From Prevotellaceae bacterium (GTDB lineage Bacteria; Bacteroidota; Bacteroidia; Bacteroidales; UBA932), in the NCBI GenBank assembly GCA_031258755.1, contig JAIRMK010000164.1, forward strand, positions 1 through 14,388: 14,388 nucleotides of DNA, written 5' to 3'. How positions within the stretch are numbered: position 1 is the stretch's first letter; the number at the start of each line of letters is the position of its first letter. Shown here piece by piece: positions 1-8,945 of this stretch. The notes beneath the pieces are model-generated. The model was not told the origin of the DNA and searched no databases. It saw only the letters and a program-made list of their open reading frames with translations. The translations under genes and the position numbers were made by a program.

Positions 1-630
1 CTTTTTGGCAAGGAAGGCAACCTCATGCGCCTTGATTGCCGTTCATTGGAATATCAATATTTTCCGTTTAACCCGAAGGGTTACCGCTTAGTGTTGCTCG
101 ACACGCTGGTGAAACACGAATTGGCCTCGTCGGCCTACAACAAACGGCGCCAATCGTGTGAAGCGGTGGTGGCTGTGATGCGGAAAAAATATCCGCAGGT
201 TGAATTTTTGCGCGATGCTACGTTAGACATGCTTCGCGAAGTTCAACAGGAAGTGAGCGCCGAAGATTACAAACGCGCCGAATATGTGATTGAAGAAATA
301 GCGCGGGTGCTGGCGGTTTGCGAGGCCTTGGAAAAAGGCGATTATGAAACCACAGGCCGGAAAATGTATGAAACGCACTACGGCATGAGCAAACTTTATG
401 AAGTGAGCTGCGAAGAACTCGATTTTCTAAATGATATCGCGAAAGAATGCCATGTGACCGGCTCGCGCGTAATGGGCGGCGGCTTTGGCGGCTGCACCAT
501 TAACCTGGTGAAGGACGAATGGTATGACGCATTCATTCGTACGGCAAAAGAAAAATACCACGCCAAATACGGAAAAGAGCCCAAAGTATATGACGTAGTC
601 ATTAGCGACGGCGCACGCCGGATCACATGA
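1..630 (+). CDS. galK: Galactokinase, C-terminal part (5' end outside window)
   Basis: Galactokinase phosphorylates galactose to galactose-1-phosphate in the cytoplasm, the first committed step of the Leloir pathway. The frame is open from base 1, giving about 209 residues against a usual family length near 385, so roughly the C-terminal half is visible. The GHMP-kinase C-terminal motif is clear (VMGGGFGGCTINLV, encoded near 469-513), and the segments around HYGMSKLYEVSCEELDFL and the EWYDAF...Y tail are typical of GalK. The ATG at 25 is internal and not a real start. The gene ends with TGA at 628-630, inside a short stem-loop, and converges on the minus-strand operon 69 bp away. Together with the beta-galactosidase at the other edge it suggests a galactose-utilisation neighbourhood interrupted by the lipoprotein/SusCD block. 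Family assignment is firm. Confidence 0.92.
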   Translation, partial: LFGKEGNLMRLDCRSLEYQYFPFNPKGYRLVLLDTLVKHELASSAYNKRRQSCEAVVAVMRKKYPQVEFLRDATLDMLREVQQEVSAEDYKRAEYVIEEIARVLAVCEALEKGDYETTGRKMYETHYGMSKLYEVSCEELDFLNDIAKECHVTGSRVMGGGFGGCTINLVKDEWYDAFIRTAKEKYHAKYGKEPKVYDVVISDGARRIT

Positions 631-639
631 CAATGTGAT
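622..639. other. Stem-loop over the galK stop codon
   Basis: ATCACAT and ATGTGAT form a perfect 7-bp stem around a 4-nt loop (gaca); the galK TGA lies at the stem/loop junction. No T-run follows, so it is not a standard intrinsic terminator. It could protect the 3' end of the message or act as a weak bidirectional stop between convergent genes. A second palindrome, TATTTCGAAATA at 688-699, abuts the stop of the facing operon. Confidence 0.35.
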
Positions 640-699
640 GCTAAAGTGTTGGTATGAGAGCGCGCCCTGCGCCTTTATTCATTCTATTATTTCGAAATA

Positions 700-1788
700 T
701 TATCCGCCTGTTTTGCTCATGATGATATTATAATAAGTTGTAGCGTTATCTCCCCATGCATTATAAATGTAGGCAGATGATCCCCTCATCTCTAAAAGAA
801 ACATCCCTCTTACCGAGTAACCCTCCCCATTATCCGAAAAGGTTATTACCGGCAAGTCAGTTGTTCCTCCGGTCATCACGCCGTTCAGACCTGCCAGGGG
901 AGCATTAGCTTGGGGATAAAAATTCCACGGGTAAGAAGATGGGGCGAAAAAGACGTCACCGTCAGACGAGGTAAACAAATATTGATACTTAAGGCCGACC
1001 TCACCGGTGGCCGGATTATAGGCCATGTTGAACGTAAAAGTAGTGCTTGCATTACTGCCGGCTTGCAGGGTTACACGTAGCGTAGTCCCATCTCCCGCAG
1101 TAGCCACCTTGATATTTGTTTTACTAATCTTGGCAGCAGTAGTAGGAGTAGATGCGGTATGTGTCATCGCCCATGTACCGATATACGCATTATACGATAA
1201 TGTGTTTTTCTGTTGCGTAACCGCCACAGGGATGGTAAAGGAACCGGCGGTAAAGGTCAGGGTAGCCGCCCTGATAGTCGAGAATAAAGGATTGGCTCCG
1301 GCATGCAACGTTAACGTAGTGCCTGAAATATTTGCAACAAGCCACGTGGCTGATGAAGTAGCCATAACCGGCACAGGACTCTTAATCGGCAGGAGCGTGT
1401 CGCATCCTTCCACAGGCAAGGTAATTGCTGAGCGGTCAAAGTCAATCATTACGCCCGATTGCGTGACCGGCACCTGTATTTTTTTTCTGCCCGACATCAC
1501 GGTCACCGCAGTGGAGCGCGACAACATTTCGCTATTGGGGTCAACAGTTATTGCTACGGTGTTTCCCGATACGGAGGATATGGATACCCACGGTTCCCCA
1601 CAGGCGGCGGTAACGCCGGCAGTGGATTTCACCACAATAGTGCCGGTGCCGCCATATGCGTCGAACGACACATTGGCGCTTTCTAGTTCAAGGGTATTTA
1701 ATTCGGGCTCTTCGCCCCAATCGCTGCAACCTGTGGCAACCGCCAGCAGGAAGAATAACATTGAAAATAAATATACTGATTTTTTCAT
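700..1788 (-). CDS. BACON-domain lipoprotein, last gene of the SusCD operon
   Basis: This is a 362-aa surface or periplasmic lipoprotein. The signal peptide ends in a lipobox (VATGC, Cys21) followed by SDWGEEPE; the early acidic residues fit surface export in Bacteroidota. Two BACON-like beta-sandwich modules follow, at about 36-111 and 114-193, each closing with the typical V-x-V-T-Q strand (PVTQ, AVTQ). A C-terminal domain of about 165 residues begins SYNAYIGTW and is rich in beta-strands; it resembles the lipocalin-like domains found at the end of such operons, but I do not recognise it firmly. Only 12 bp separate it from the DUF4302 gene upstream, so it is probably co-translated with it. 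Likely role: a substrate-binding accessory to the SusCD complex; BACON modules often act as spacers. The stop is followed by the palindrome at 688-699 and then galK on the other strand. Confidence 0.8.
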   Translation of the reverse strand: MKKSVYLFSMLFFLLAVATGCSDWGEEPELNTLELESANVSFDAYGGTGTIVVKSTAGVTAACGEPWVSISSVSGNTVAITVDPNSEMLSRSTAVTVMSGRKKIQVPVTQSGVMIDFDRSAITLPVEGCDTLLPIKSPVPVMATSSATWLVANISGTTLTLHAGANPLFSTIRAATLTFTAGSFTIPVAVTQQKNTLSYNAYIGTWAMTHTASTPTTAAKISKTNIKVATAGDGTTLRVTLQAGSNASTTFTFNMAYNPATGEVGLKYQYLFTSSDGDVFFAPSSYPWNFYPQANAPLAGLNGVMTGGTTDLPVITFSDNGEGYSVRGMFLLEMRGSSAYIYNAWGDNATTYYNIIMSKTGG

Positions 1789-1800
1789 ACGTCTTGTTTT

Positions 1801-3093
1801 TTATTCGGTTGAGTATATTACAAAGTAAAAATTCGGATCGGCGACGCTGGTCAGTTGAATTCCCTGGGGGTATGCAGGAATAATAGGGGAATTAGCCTCC
1901 TTAATGGTAATGCTATACGGCGACTTGTTAGTTATCGTAGCCAGTATTCCTGTTACAGGCGCAGGTTGATTAGCGGCATTGCCATTTCCGGGACCGATAT
2001 AAGCAAACTTAATTTGGTCATCCGTGCCGGGCGCCGGCGTATATATAAAATTATAGATGACGTGATAATAAGCGTTGCCTGGGGCGCTTTGAAAAACAAA
2101 AAAGGCAAACACCATATTATTATCTAATGGAGAGCGCCCGCAATACATGTAATTATAAGTAAAATTATATCCCCCATTCAGCAATTGATTTTTTGTGGTC
2201 GTAAGAAGTGTTCTAAAACTGTTTGAACACTCGTTGTCTTCAATCTTCCAACTGTCGTTTGTGGCGGCAAAAATGCCATTTACAGGAGGCGACCCCAGTT
2301 CAATAACGATGTCGCTATCCGCTTCATCACTGACTAATTTTTTTTCCGCTTCATTAAATGTAAAGTATTGTGCCGTTTTTCCGTATATGGTAAGCGGCTT
2401 ATACAACTTGATACCGGTAGTTGTAATAATATAGGGCGCTATTGCATTATTCTCAAAGCTAAATGTCCTATATCTTCTGACTGCTTTTCTAACGTTCGTG
2501 CCGTTTACTTTTACGTTATACCCCAATGCGGCCATTTTCTGGTCTAATACTACAAATTGTGTAAGGTGATCTTTCCAGGTTTTAGTATCGGTGTAAGGCG
2601 TCAGCCGGATTTTATTGCCATACTTTTTGCCGGTCATCACAATTTGTTCGGGCGTTACTTCCCTGATGACAAATTCATAATCGCCGGCATAACCGTCCAC
2701 ATCCGATGCGCCGAAAGGCTCCACGAACAGGTGAAACACTTCGTTGTAGGTGTTAAAGGTAAGTACCGGCCCCTCTTCCGCAATCACCGCATAGGTGGAC
2801 ACCGATGTTTGGCCTGCCGCGTATTTGGCTGTAGGTACCTCGCCCGCCATTTCAACCGTGCCATCATTGTTAAACTTCCAGATAAAGTAATATCCGCCCA
2901 TCGAAAGGTCGTTTTCGGGGAAATATTCCACCAACCAGCCGTTGGCTTCCGAAACCAGGATAGACCTGTAAGAAGTTATGGCGGCATTCATTCTGTCGGC
3001 TGCCGAGTTGTCAAACACCTTGTCTTCATCTTTTACGCAGGCTTGCAGGGCAAAGAGTGACAGCAACAACCCTATAAATAATTTATTTTTCAT
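1801..3093 (-). CDS. DUF4302 lipoprotein, SusCD-associated
   Basis: This 430-aa lipoprotein has a short signal peptide and lipobox (ALQAC, Cys19), then VKDEDKVFD. The start of the mature chain (ADRMNAAITSYRSIL, then ANGWLVEYFPE, GGYYFIWKFNNDGTVEM) matches the DUF4302 family, whose members usually sit directly after SusD and a zinc-metallohydrolase gene, as here. The family has no proven enzymatic activity. It is thought to be a surface-exposed, beta-rich partner of the importer. The start chosen is the ATG that opens MKNKLFIG; gaps of 12 bp on both sides mark it as an operon member. Family call is based on recognised sequence pattern and gene order; a function beyond accessory to import cannot be given. 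Confidence 0.85.
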   Translation of the reverse strand: MKNKLFIGLLLSLFALQACVKDEDKVFDNSAADRMNAAITSYRSILVSEANGWLVEYFPENDLSMGGYYFIWKFNNDGTVEMAGEVPTAKYAAGQTSVSTYAVIAEEGPVLTFNTYNEVFHLFVEPFGASDVDGYAGDYEFVIREVTPEQIVMTGKKYGNKIRLTPYTDTKTWKDHLTQFVVLDQKMAALGYNVKVNGTNVRKAVRRYRTFSFENNAIAPYIITTTGIKLYKPLTIYGKTAQYFTFNEAEKKLVSDEADSDIVIELGSPPVNGIFAATNDSWKIEDNECSNSFRTLLTTTKNQLLNGGYNFTYNYMYCGRSPLDNNMVFAFFVFQSAPGNAYYHVIYNFIYTPAPGTDDQIKFAYIGPGNGNAANQPAPVTGILATITNKSPYSITIKEANSPIIPAYPQGIQLTSVADPNFYFVIYSTE

Positions 3094-3105
3094 ATTCGTC
3101 CGTTT

Positions 3106-3981
3106 TTAGAGGGTTTGTAAATCCAGGTTATTTATGTTATTGGCGCGTTCCTGTACAATGCGGCGCATCTCGTCTATATCAATATTCCATGTGCTTTTCA
3201 GGTAGCCTTTCACTACGGTGATTTTTTCTTCTATCAATGCCTTGCCGTTAGTCCCGGCAGTGGTCAACTGGGCGTTCCACCACGTCTGGGTATTGATGAT
3301 ATAGTGCGCAATCAATTCTACAAAATCTTCGTCATACGATTTCATGGAATAGGCGCTGATAAAGCCGGCCCGCAACGCATTAGCCTGACTTACCTTGTCC
3401 CAGTCATCGCCCATATATCCATTCACTGTGATGAGCTTGAACTCGGCCGGATAATTTTTCGTTTGGTGCAGGATGTGCGCAAACTCATGGTGCATGGTAC
3501 GCAAATGATAGGTATTCAACTGGGCAATGCTGGGGTTTACGATATCCAGGTCGTTCACGGCATAGAGGGTTATTTTCATTCCACCCTCGGCTGTGCCGAG
3601 TACCACCGTATTGTTGGTATTGTAAGCGCCCGAGCCGACCAAGTGAATTACCCGCGGCACATGCGTCTGCAAAAAGTCAATGCCAACATGTTCGTTATAG
3701 GCTTCTATCCACAGGTATTTGAGAAGTTTGGCCATAGCAATGGAGTTTTCTATTCTTGCCGGCGCCAGCTGGTAGGTCAGCGGCGACTCCAAATCCTCCA
3801 TCTTGTACTTAAACTCAATGTTGTACGGGTAGGTATAGTTATTGAGCAACCAGGTATCAAATGTCGAGGGGGGCGTGGTGGGATCTACGAAGATACTTTG
3901 GCTGTTGATTTCGTCTTTATTGCACGACCCGGCTCCCACCAACAGGATTAATGCAAACAGGTATAATATTGTTTTTTTCAT
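3106..3981 (-). CDS. Substrate import-associated zinc metallohydrolase lipoprotein
   Basis: This is a 291-aa lipoprotein with predicted metallopeptidase activity. MKKTILYLFALILLVGAGSC gives a lipobox Cys20. The zinc motif is HEFAH at 165-169, within THMLR-like context (RTMHHEFAHILHQ), i.e. HExxH followed by His172; an acidic segment at 217-222 (DEDFVE) is a candidate source of the third ligand. The architecture and its position directly after SusD fit the SusD-linked zinc metallohydrolase family (putative zinc-binding metallopeptidase, PF15890-like). It probably acts at the cell surface to trim or release substrate for SusC/SusD. An ATG three codons upstream (3990) gives MTDMKK; I chose 3981 because it gives a normal signal peptide. 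It is the only evident enzyme of the operon, which favours a peptide or protein substrate. Natural substrate and catalysis are untested. Confidence 0.88.
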   Translation of the reverse strand: MKKTILYLFALILLVGAGSCNKDEINSQSIFVDPTTPPSTFDTWLLNNYTYPYNIEFKYKMEDLESPLTYQLAPARIENSIAMAKLLKYLWIEAYNEHVGIDFLQTHVPRVIHLVGSGAYNTNNTVVLGTAEGGMKITLYAVNDLDIVNPSIAQLNTYHLRTMHHEFAHILHQTKNYPAEFKLITVNGYMGDDWDKVSQANALRAGFISAYSMKSYDEDFVELIAHYIINTQTWWNAQLTTAGTNGKALIEEKITVVKGYLKSTWNIDIDEMRRIVQERANNINNLDLQTL

Positions 3982-4003
3982 ATCGGTCATGTTTTTAAAT
4001 TAT

Positions 4004-5554
4004 TTATCTTGGATTCGCGGGTAAGCCGGCAATAATTACATCGGCCGGCAATTGGGCGGCGCGGCGCGGGTCGTCAACGGTTAATTTATCCACTTCTCTT
4101 ACCACCAGATTGGCGTCCACCGTGCGGCGTGTAATTTCAATGCCGTAGCGTTTAATGTCGAACCAGCGGGTACCGTCAAACAGCTGTTCTATCCGGCGGA
4201 TGTGCAGCAGGCAATGCAGGAAATTTTCCTGTTCCGCCGATACCACCGGCACTTCGGGGTTTAATGCTTTTTTCACTGTGGGCGCTGTAGAAGTATAATA
4301 GTTCACCCCGCCGTAAAACGTATTTATCGCATTTCTGCCGGGCGTCGTAGCGTCTTTCAGGTGGCGGCGCACCCATGTCTGTATGTCGGCGACGGCATTG
4401 TCGTAATCACCCATCAAGATGTAGGCTTCTGCCCGGTTGAGCAATACTTCTTCGGCGGTGAAGGCGGCCAGCACCGTACGGCGGTATCCCATCCCCGCCA
4501 CCGGGTCGGTATATTCAAACAGGTAGGGCAGTTTGCCTATGGTAGCAAATATCAAGGAACCGTTAATGTAAGAAAGCCTGCGCATGTAGGGCACCGTATT
4601 TCCCCACGGCCCGGGCGCTACTTCTTCTTTCTCCGACAATATCGGGGCGGAGTGCATAAACCGTTTCCCATTCAACCATGCCCCGGTGATAAGCCCCATA
4701 TCCGAAAGGCCGGTTACCAACAGCAAATTGGCATTGTGCTCGGGTTTGATATATTCATTCGCAATAATGCTAAAATCGGTAGTGAGGGCATAAAGCGCCT
4801 GCGTATTGCGCAGCATACCGGTGGGGTTGTCGCCCAGCACCTCTTTGGCATATTCTATCACCTTATCATATTTCCGGCAGTAGAGGTAAAAGCGCGTAGC
4901 AAAAGCATAGGCAGCCTTACGGTTAAAGTGGTATTTAGGCACCGCATGAAGGTTATCTTCAATCAGCGGCAACGCCTCCTCAATATCCCGTTCGATTTTT
5001 GCATACACCCCGGCTACCGTTCCCCTGTCATACCCGGGATCCACAACGGTTTCGGGTTCTTCCGCATAAGGAATGCCCATGTCGCTGTGACCGGTTTGCG
5101 TACTGTAATGTTTACAAAACACATTTACCAGAATGAAATGGTGGTAGGCGCGGCTCATCAGGGCTTCGCCCCGGTGCGGGTTCAACCTTTCCGGGTTTCC
5201 CCATTCTTCAATGGTTTGCAGCGACTGGTTGGCATGGGCAATAGCTTTATAATAGCCTTCCCATACATTTTTGACCGATTCATTACTGCCGGTTTCGGTT
5301 ACGTCACGCCAGTAAAACAACTCTTCCTGCAGCCGGGTGAAAAGATATGCGCTGCCGAAATCATCATAGTTGTCCGACATCATCTCGGTCGTCATCAAAA
5401 ACAGGTGATCGGCATAGGCCGAAGTCAGCAGGCTGGTGATTTTCTCGTCGGTGTCCAGCACTGTCCGGTTATCGGGCTGCACATCCAGAAACTCGTTGCA
5501 CGAGAAACTGAAGAACGCCAGTAACGGTAATAATATGTATAGTTTATTCTTCAT
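4004..5554 (-). CDS. SusD/RagB family nutrient-binding outer-membrane lipoprotein
   Basis: This 516-aa lipoprotein forms the hinged lid over its SusC partner and binds substrate at the surface. The signal peptide ends in FSFSC (Cys19), followed by NEFLDVQPD, the classic SusD start. TPR-type helices appear around YYKAIAHANQSLQTIEEWG and RGEALMSRAYHHFILVNVF, and the C-terminal signature RRIEQLFDGTRWFDIKRYG lies at about 453-471. The start is MKNKLYIL at 5554; an in-frame ATG 21 bp upstream would add MNYKLKD before the signal peptide and is less likely. It lies 36 bp downstream of susC, as in nearly all such pairs. Which nutrient it binds cannot be read from sequence; the company of a metallohydrolase and DUF4302 protein resembles peptide-import systems more than glycan loci. 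Confidence 0.93.
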   Translation of the reverse strand: MKNKLYILLPLLAFFSFSCNEFLDVQPDNRTVLDTDEKITSLLTSAYADHLFLMTTEMMSDNYDDFGSAYLFTRLQEELFYWRDVTETGSNESVKNVWEGYYKAIAHANQSLQTIEEWGNPERLNPHRGEALMSRAYHHFILVNVFCKHYSTQTGHSDMGIPYAEEPETVVDPGYDRGTVAGVYAKIERDIEEALPLIEDNLHAVPKYHFNRKAAYAFATRFYLYCRKYDKVIEYAKEVLGDNPTGMLRNTQALYALTTDFSIIANEYIKPEHNANLLLVTGLSDMGLITGAWLNGKRFMHSAPILSEKEEVAPGPWGNTVPYMRRLSYINGSLIFATIGKLPYLFEYTDPVAGMGYRRTVLAAFTAEEVLLNRAEAYILMGDYDNAVADIQTWVRRHLKDATTPGRNAINTFYGGVNYYTSTAPTVKKALNPEVPVVSAEQENFLHCLLHIRRIEQLFDGTRWFDIKRYGIEITRRTVDANLVVREVDKLTVDDPRRAAQLPADVIIAGLPANPR

Positions 5555-5590
5555 ATCTTTTAATTTATAATTCATAACTCATAACTCTTT

Positions 5591-8500
5591 TTACAGCCCC
5601 ACGCGTACCGTAAAAGTAAACTGTTTGGGCACCGGCGCCGATACCCCGCCCGAACGGAAAAATTCAGGGTCCTGCCCGTTTAATTTGGAATCGGCATACA
5701 GCAGGAATAAATTCGTAGTTTGCAATTTCAAGTTCAGGTTGTTGATGTGCAACGGTTCTATCCAGCTTTTCGGGAAGTCATACGACAATGAAATTTCTTT
5801 CATGCGGATAAACCCGCCGTCGGCAATCCGCACATCCGAATAGTTGTAGGCGTTGTATGCATAAACCATTGCATTATCGCGCATTTGCCGGCGGTCGCCG
5901 ATAACCGGAATATTGGTATAGGCTTCGTCGCCCGGAAGTATCCAGCGGTTGGCAAATTCCTTAGGCATGGCGTCCAAGTCGGAATATTGTGTCCGAAACA
6001 CGGGGTCGAGGCGGATTTTATTACCGAAAGAATAAGTGATAAACACGTTCAACTTAAAATTCTTATAGGTAAAAATATTGCCAAGCCCGCCGGTGACAGT
6101 CGGCTCTGCCGGGCCTTCATAAATCAGGAAATCCGTATTCTCCCGTTCCTGAAAATTGATGCCGGCAGAAGAAATATTCCCATTTTTGGTAAGGAAAGTA
6201 GGAATACCGTTTTCATTCAAGCCCTTGAATGGTATGGAAAACAGCGAGCGGTAAGAATATCCCTCGCGCCCAAACCCGTTGCCGGTTACCAGGTCGATGA
6301 CCCGCATGAAGGAGTTCAACTTTGTAATTTCGGTTTTGTTGTAAGCGAACGTAAAGTCGGTAGTCCATTTAAAATCCGGCGCTGTAATATTTTTGGCGGA
6401 CAGTGTAAACTCAATCCCGTGTGATTTCATGGTGGCGATATTGGCATACTTGTCCACTTCCCCGCCTACCCCTGCTACGGCAACAGGGCCAATCAGGTCG
6501 AAGTTGTCACGGGTGTACCAGTCCACAGACAGGTTAATGCGGTTGTCGAGGAAGCCCATATCGGCGCCGACATTCAATTCGTGTTTCTTTTCATACGTCA
6601 ATTCGCTGTTGGCAAGACCATCAATGACTAAGGCGCTTTCCTGCGTAGAGGCGCTCGGGCGCCACAGCGACGTGCCTTTGATAATCACCTGCGAGTTGGT
6701 CACAAACGAGGGGCCGGCGTCGGCAGTCAGGCTGTACGATGCCTTTAAGGTGAAGTGCGACAGCACCGGTTTCAACAGCTCGAAGAAACTTTCTTCATGC
6801 GCGTTCCATGCCCCCGACACGTTCCACGTGGGCAACCAGCGCGACACGCGGGAATGTCCGAACTTGTTGGAGCCTTCATAACGGAACGTGCCGTTTACCG
6901 TATATTTTCCCTCATAAGAATAAATAGCCGTACCAAAGAAGGCCACGTTGCGCGTACGGGTGTCGTTAATGGTATAATAGTCGGTATTTTCTTCCTGGCC
7001 TCTTTTAAATACCTGGTACACGTAGCTGGGCACATCGCCGAGGTTGTATTGGCGCCCCCAGGCGCGGCTCCAGTTGCTCCTGCGTTCCACCGAGTTAATT
7101 TCCATCCCGCCCATGAAGTTGGTAATGTGTGTTTCGGCAAACACCTTGTTCCAGTTCACCGTAGTGCGGAAGTCGTAGCCCAGCATCTTATTGTCGGTGC
7201 GGTTGTATATACCGCCCACAGGCAATAAGGTCATGGGCAAGTCATACGGATGGTCGGGGTCGATATACAGGTAAGGATTGCTTTCGCGAATGGTAGCGTC
7301 GCCCATAGCGCGGTAGGCCTGCGCCTGGTTGGAATCATCCTTGATATGGTGTTCCATGCTCGAACCGGAATATTTTATGGCGCCCAATGCCGACACATCC
7401 AGTCCGGGAAGGATTTTCCATTTCACTTCGCCCTGAAATTTCAAATCCACCACATTCAGGTCGATGTAATTATTTTCCAGTTCATGTGTGATATTAAACG
7501 GCGCATAATTACGGGTATAAAATTCGTTGGCGTCTAAGGTGCGCGACGTATTTAATGCGTAGCTGTAAGGGTTGATGTCGAACTCGCGTTTTACTTCACC
7601 CGATACCGCATCTATTTCCTGCGCCAGCGTGCCGGGCGCCTTTTGCTTCCGGTACGAGCCCGACGCCGACAGGTTCACCGTTACGTTTTTCAACACATTA
7701 TAGCTGGTGTTAATAATAGACGTGTAACGGTTTACAGAACTGGCTTCCGTCCATCCCGGGTCAATCATGGCGCTCAACGACGCGTAATAGGTTGATTTCT
7801 CCGTACCGCCGCTCATGCTCACGGCATGGTTCTGCATAAGGCTGGCATTAAACAGTTCGTCGAACCAGTCGGTGTTGCGCATCTCGGCCTGGCGCAAGTA
7901 AGCATTGCGGGCTTCCGGCGTATTAACTAATGCATACGTGCCTGTTACAGGATTTTTAGTATTAAGCAATTCATACATTTTGCCATACACGCCGCTGTTG
8001 CGGGCGCGAATTGTTTCGCCGAAATTCAACCAGCCTTTTTGCTGCAATTCCTGATACACGCCCATTTGTTCCTGCGAATTCATGATGTTAAACTCACTGT
8101 AGCGCGGAATTAAACGTGTAGTAAATTCACCGGTATAATTAATAGCACTGGCGCCGGCTTTCCCTTTTTTGGTAGTGACTACAATCACCCCCGCCATGGC
8201 GCGGGCGCCGTAGATAGATGTGGCCGAGCCGTCTTTCAAAATCTGAAAACTCTCAATATCGTCGGCGTTCAGGCCGGCAATGGCCGAGCTAATCAGGGTG
8301 GTGGCGTCGCCCGACGACAGCCCGTCGGCGTCCACCTCCACCACGTCTTCCATGATTACGCCATCAACCACCCACAGGGGCTTGGAACTCCCATAGATAG
8401 AAGTAGCCCCCCGCACGCGGATTTTAGGCGCGGTGCCGAATGTGCCCGACACGTTTTGCACGGTAACCCCTGCCGACCGTCCTTCCAGCGCACGGCTGAT

Positions 8501-8908
8501 GTCGGGGAGTCCGTCGAGTTTTACGTTTTCCGCCGTCAGTTTGTCGGTGGCGCCTGTAAACAGGCGCTTGTCCACCTGCCCGAAACCGGTAACCACCACT
8601 TCGGTCAATGCTACGACGTCGCTTTCCATCACCACATTAATAAATGTACGGCCTTTCATCGCTTCCTCGCGTGTTTTCATTCCTAAAAATGAAAAAACTA
8701 ATGTGGCTTCACCCGGCACGCTAATCGTGTAATGTCCGTTAATATCGGTCGTCACGCCTGCGGTGCTGCCTTTAATTACTACCGATGCGCCCGGTAACGG
8801 TTGCCCATCGGCGGCGTCGGTAACCACCCCTGTCACTTGCGTGTTTTGCGCCCATAGCACACTGCCGGCAAGCATCATGTATAATAAAATAAATATATTT
8901 CTTCTCAT
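5591..8908 (-). CDS. SusC/RagA family TonB-linked outer-membrane transporter
   Basis: This is a 1105-aa TonB-dependent transporter that carries substrate across the outer membrane using TonB energy. Residues 1-20 are a signal peptide (cleavage after VLWA). Residues about 24-95 are a CarboxypepD_reg-like domain (VTGVVTDAADGQPLPGASV...GVTTDINGHYTI). The TonB-box-like segment is TEVVVTGFG at 102-110, and the plug domain runs from about 115 to 250, ending in the SusC signature ILKDGSATSIYGARAMAGVIVVTTKKGK region (223-250). The remainder is the 22-strand-type barrel, ending PVPKQFTFTVRVGL. There is no N-terminal STN domain, so signalling to an anti-sigma factor is not expected, which fits the absence of an ECF sigma pair here. 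It follows the third BACON-FISUMP lipoprotein after 37 bp and is paired with SusD downstream. Confidence 0.95.
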   Translation of the reverse strand: MRRNIFILLYMMLAGSVLWAQNTQVTGVVTDAADGQPLPGASVVIKGSTAGVTTDINGHYTISVPGEATLVFSFLGMKTREEAMKGRTFINVVMESDVVALTEVVVTGFGQVDKRLFTGATDKLTAENVKLDGLPDISRALEGRSAGVTVQNVSGTFGTAPKIRVRGATSIYGSSKPLWVVDGVIMEDVVEVDADGLSSGDATTLISSAIAGLNADDIESFQILKDGSATSIYGARAMAGVIVVTTKKGKAGASAINYTGEFTTRLIPRYSEFNIMNSQEQMGVYQELQQKGWLNFGETIRARNSGVYGKMYELLNTKNPVTGTYALVNTPEARNAYLRQAEMRNTDWFDELFNASLMQNHAVSMSGGTEKSTYYASLSAMIDPGWTEASSVNRYTSIINTSYNVLKNVTVNLSASGSYRKQKAPGTLAQEIDAVSGEVKREFDINPYSYALNTSRTLDANEFYTRNYAPFNITHELENNYIDLNVVDLKFQGEVKWKILPGLDVSALGAIKYSGSSMEHHIKDDSNQAQAYRAMGDATIRESNPYLYIDPDHPYDLPMTLLPVGGIYNRTDNKMLGYDFRTTVNWNKVFAETHITNFMGGMEINSVERRSNWSRAWGRQYNLGDVPSYVYQVFKRGQEENTDYYTINDTRTRNVAFFGTAIYSYEGKYTVNGTFRYEGSNKFGHSRVSRWLPTWNVSGAWNAHEESFFELLKPVLSHFTLKASYSLTADAGPSFVTNSQVIIKGTSLWRPSASTQESALVIDGLANSELTYEKKHELNVGADMGFLDNRINLSVDWYTRDNFDLIGPVAVAGVGGEVDKYANIATMKSHGIEFTLSAKNITAPDFKWTTDFTFAYNKTEITKLNSFMRVIDLVTGNGFGREGYSYRSLFSIPFKGLNENGIPTFLTKNGNISSAGINFQERENTDFLIYEGPAEPTVTGGLGNIFTYKNFKLNVFITYSFGNKIRLDPVFRTQYSDLDAMPKEFANRWILPGDEAYTNIPVIGDRRQMRDNAMVYAYNAYNYSDVRIADGGFIRMKEISLSYDFPKSWIEPLHINNLNLKLQTTNLFLLYADSKLNGQDPEFFRSGGVSAPVPKQFTFTVRVGL

Positions 8909-8945
8909 AATATTTTAAATTTATTCGTTTTTTAAGCGCTTCCTG

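Noticed and set aside
662..672. GCGC-CCT-GCGC hairpin as galK terminator
   Set aside because: A 4-bp stem followed by a broken T-rich stretch is too weak to support.
1025..1828. Long plus-strand open frame (267 codons)
   Set aside because: It is antisense to the BACON lipoprotein at 700-1788, has no recognisable domain, and the minus frame has a signal peptide and family features.
4361..5524. Long plus-strand open frame (387 codons)
   Set aside because: Antisense to the SusD gene; composition is that of a shadow frame and no family is recognised.
8934..8941. AAGCGCTT palindrome before susC as an operator or third stem-loop
   Set aside because: Only 8 bp, without similarity to stem-loops A and B; expected by chance.
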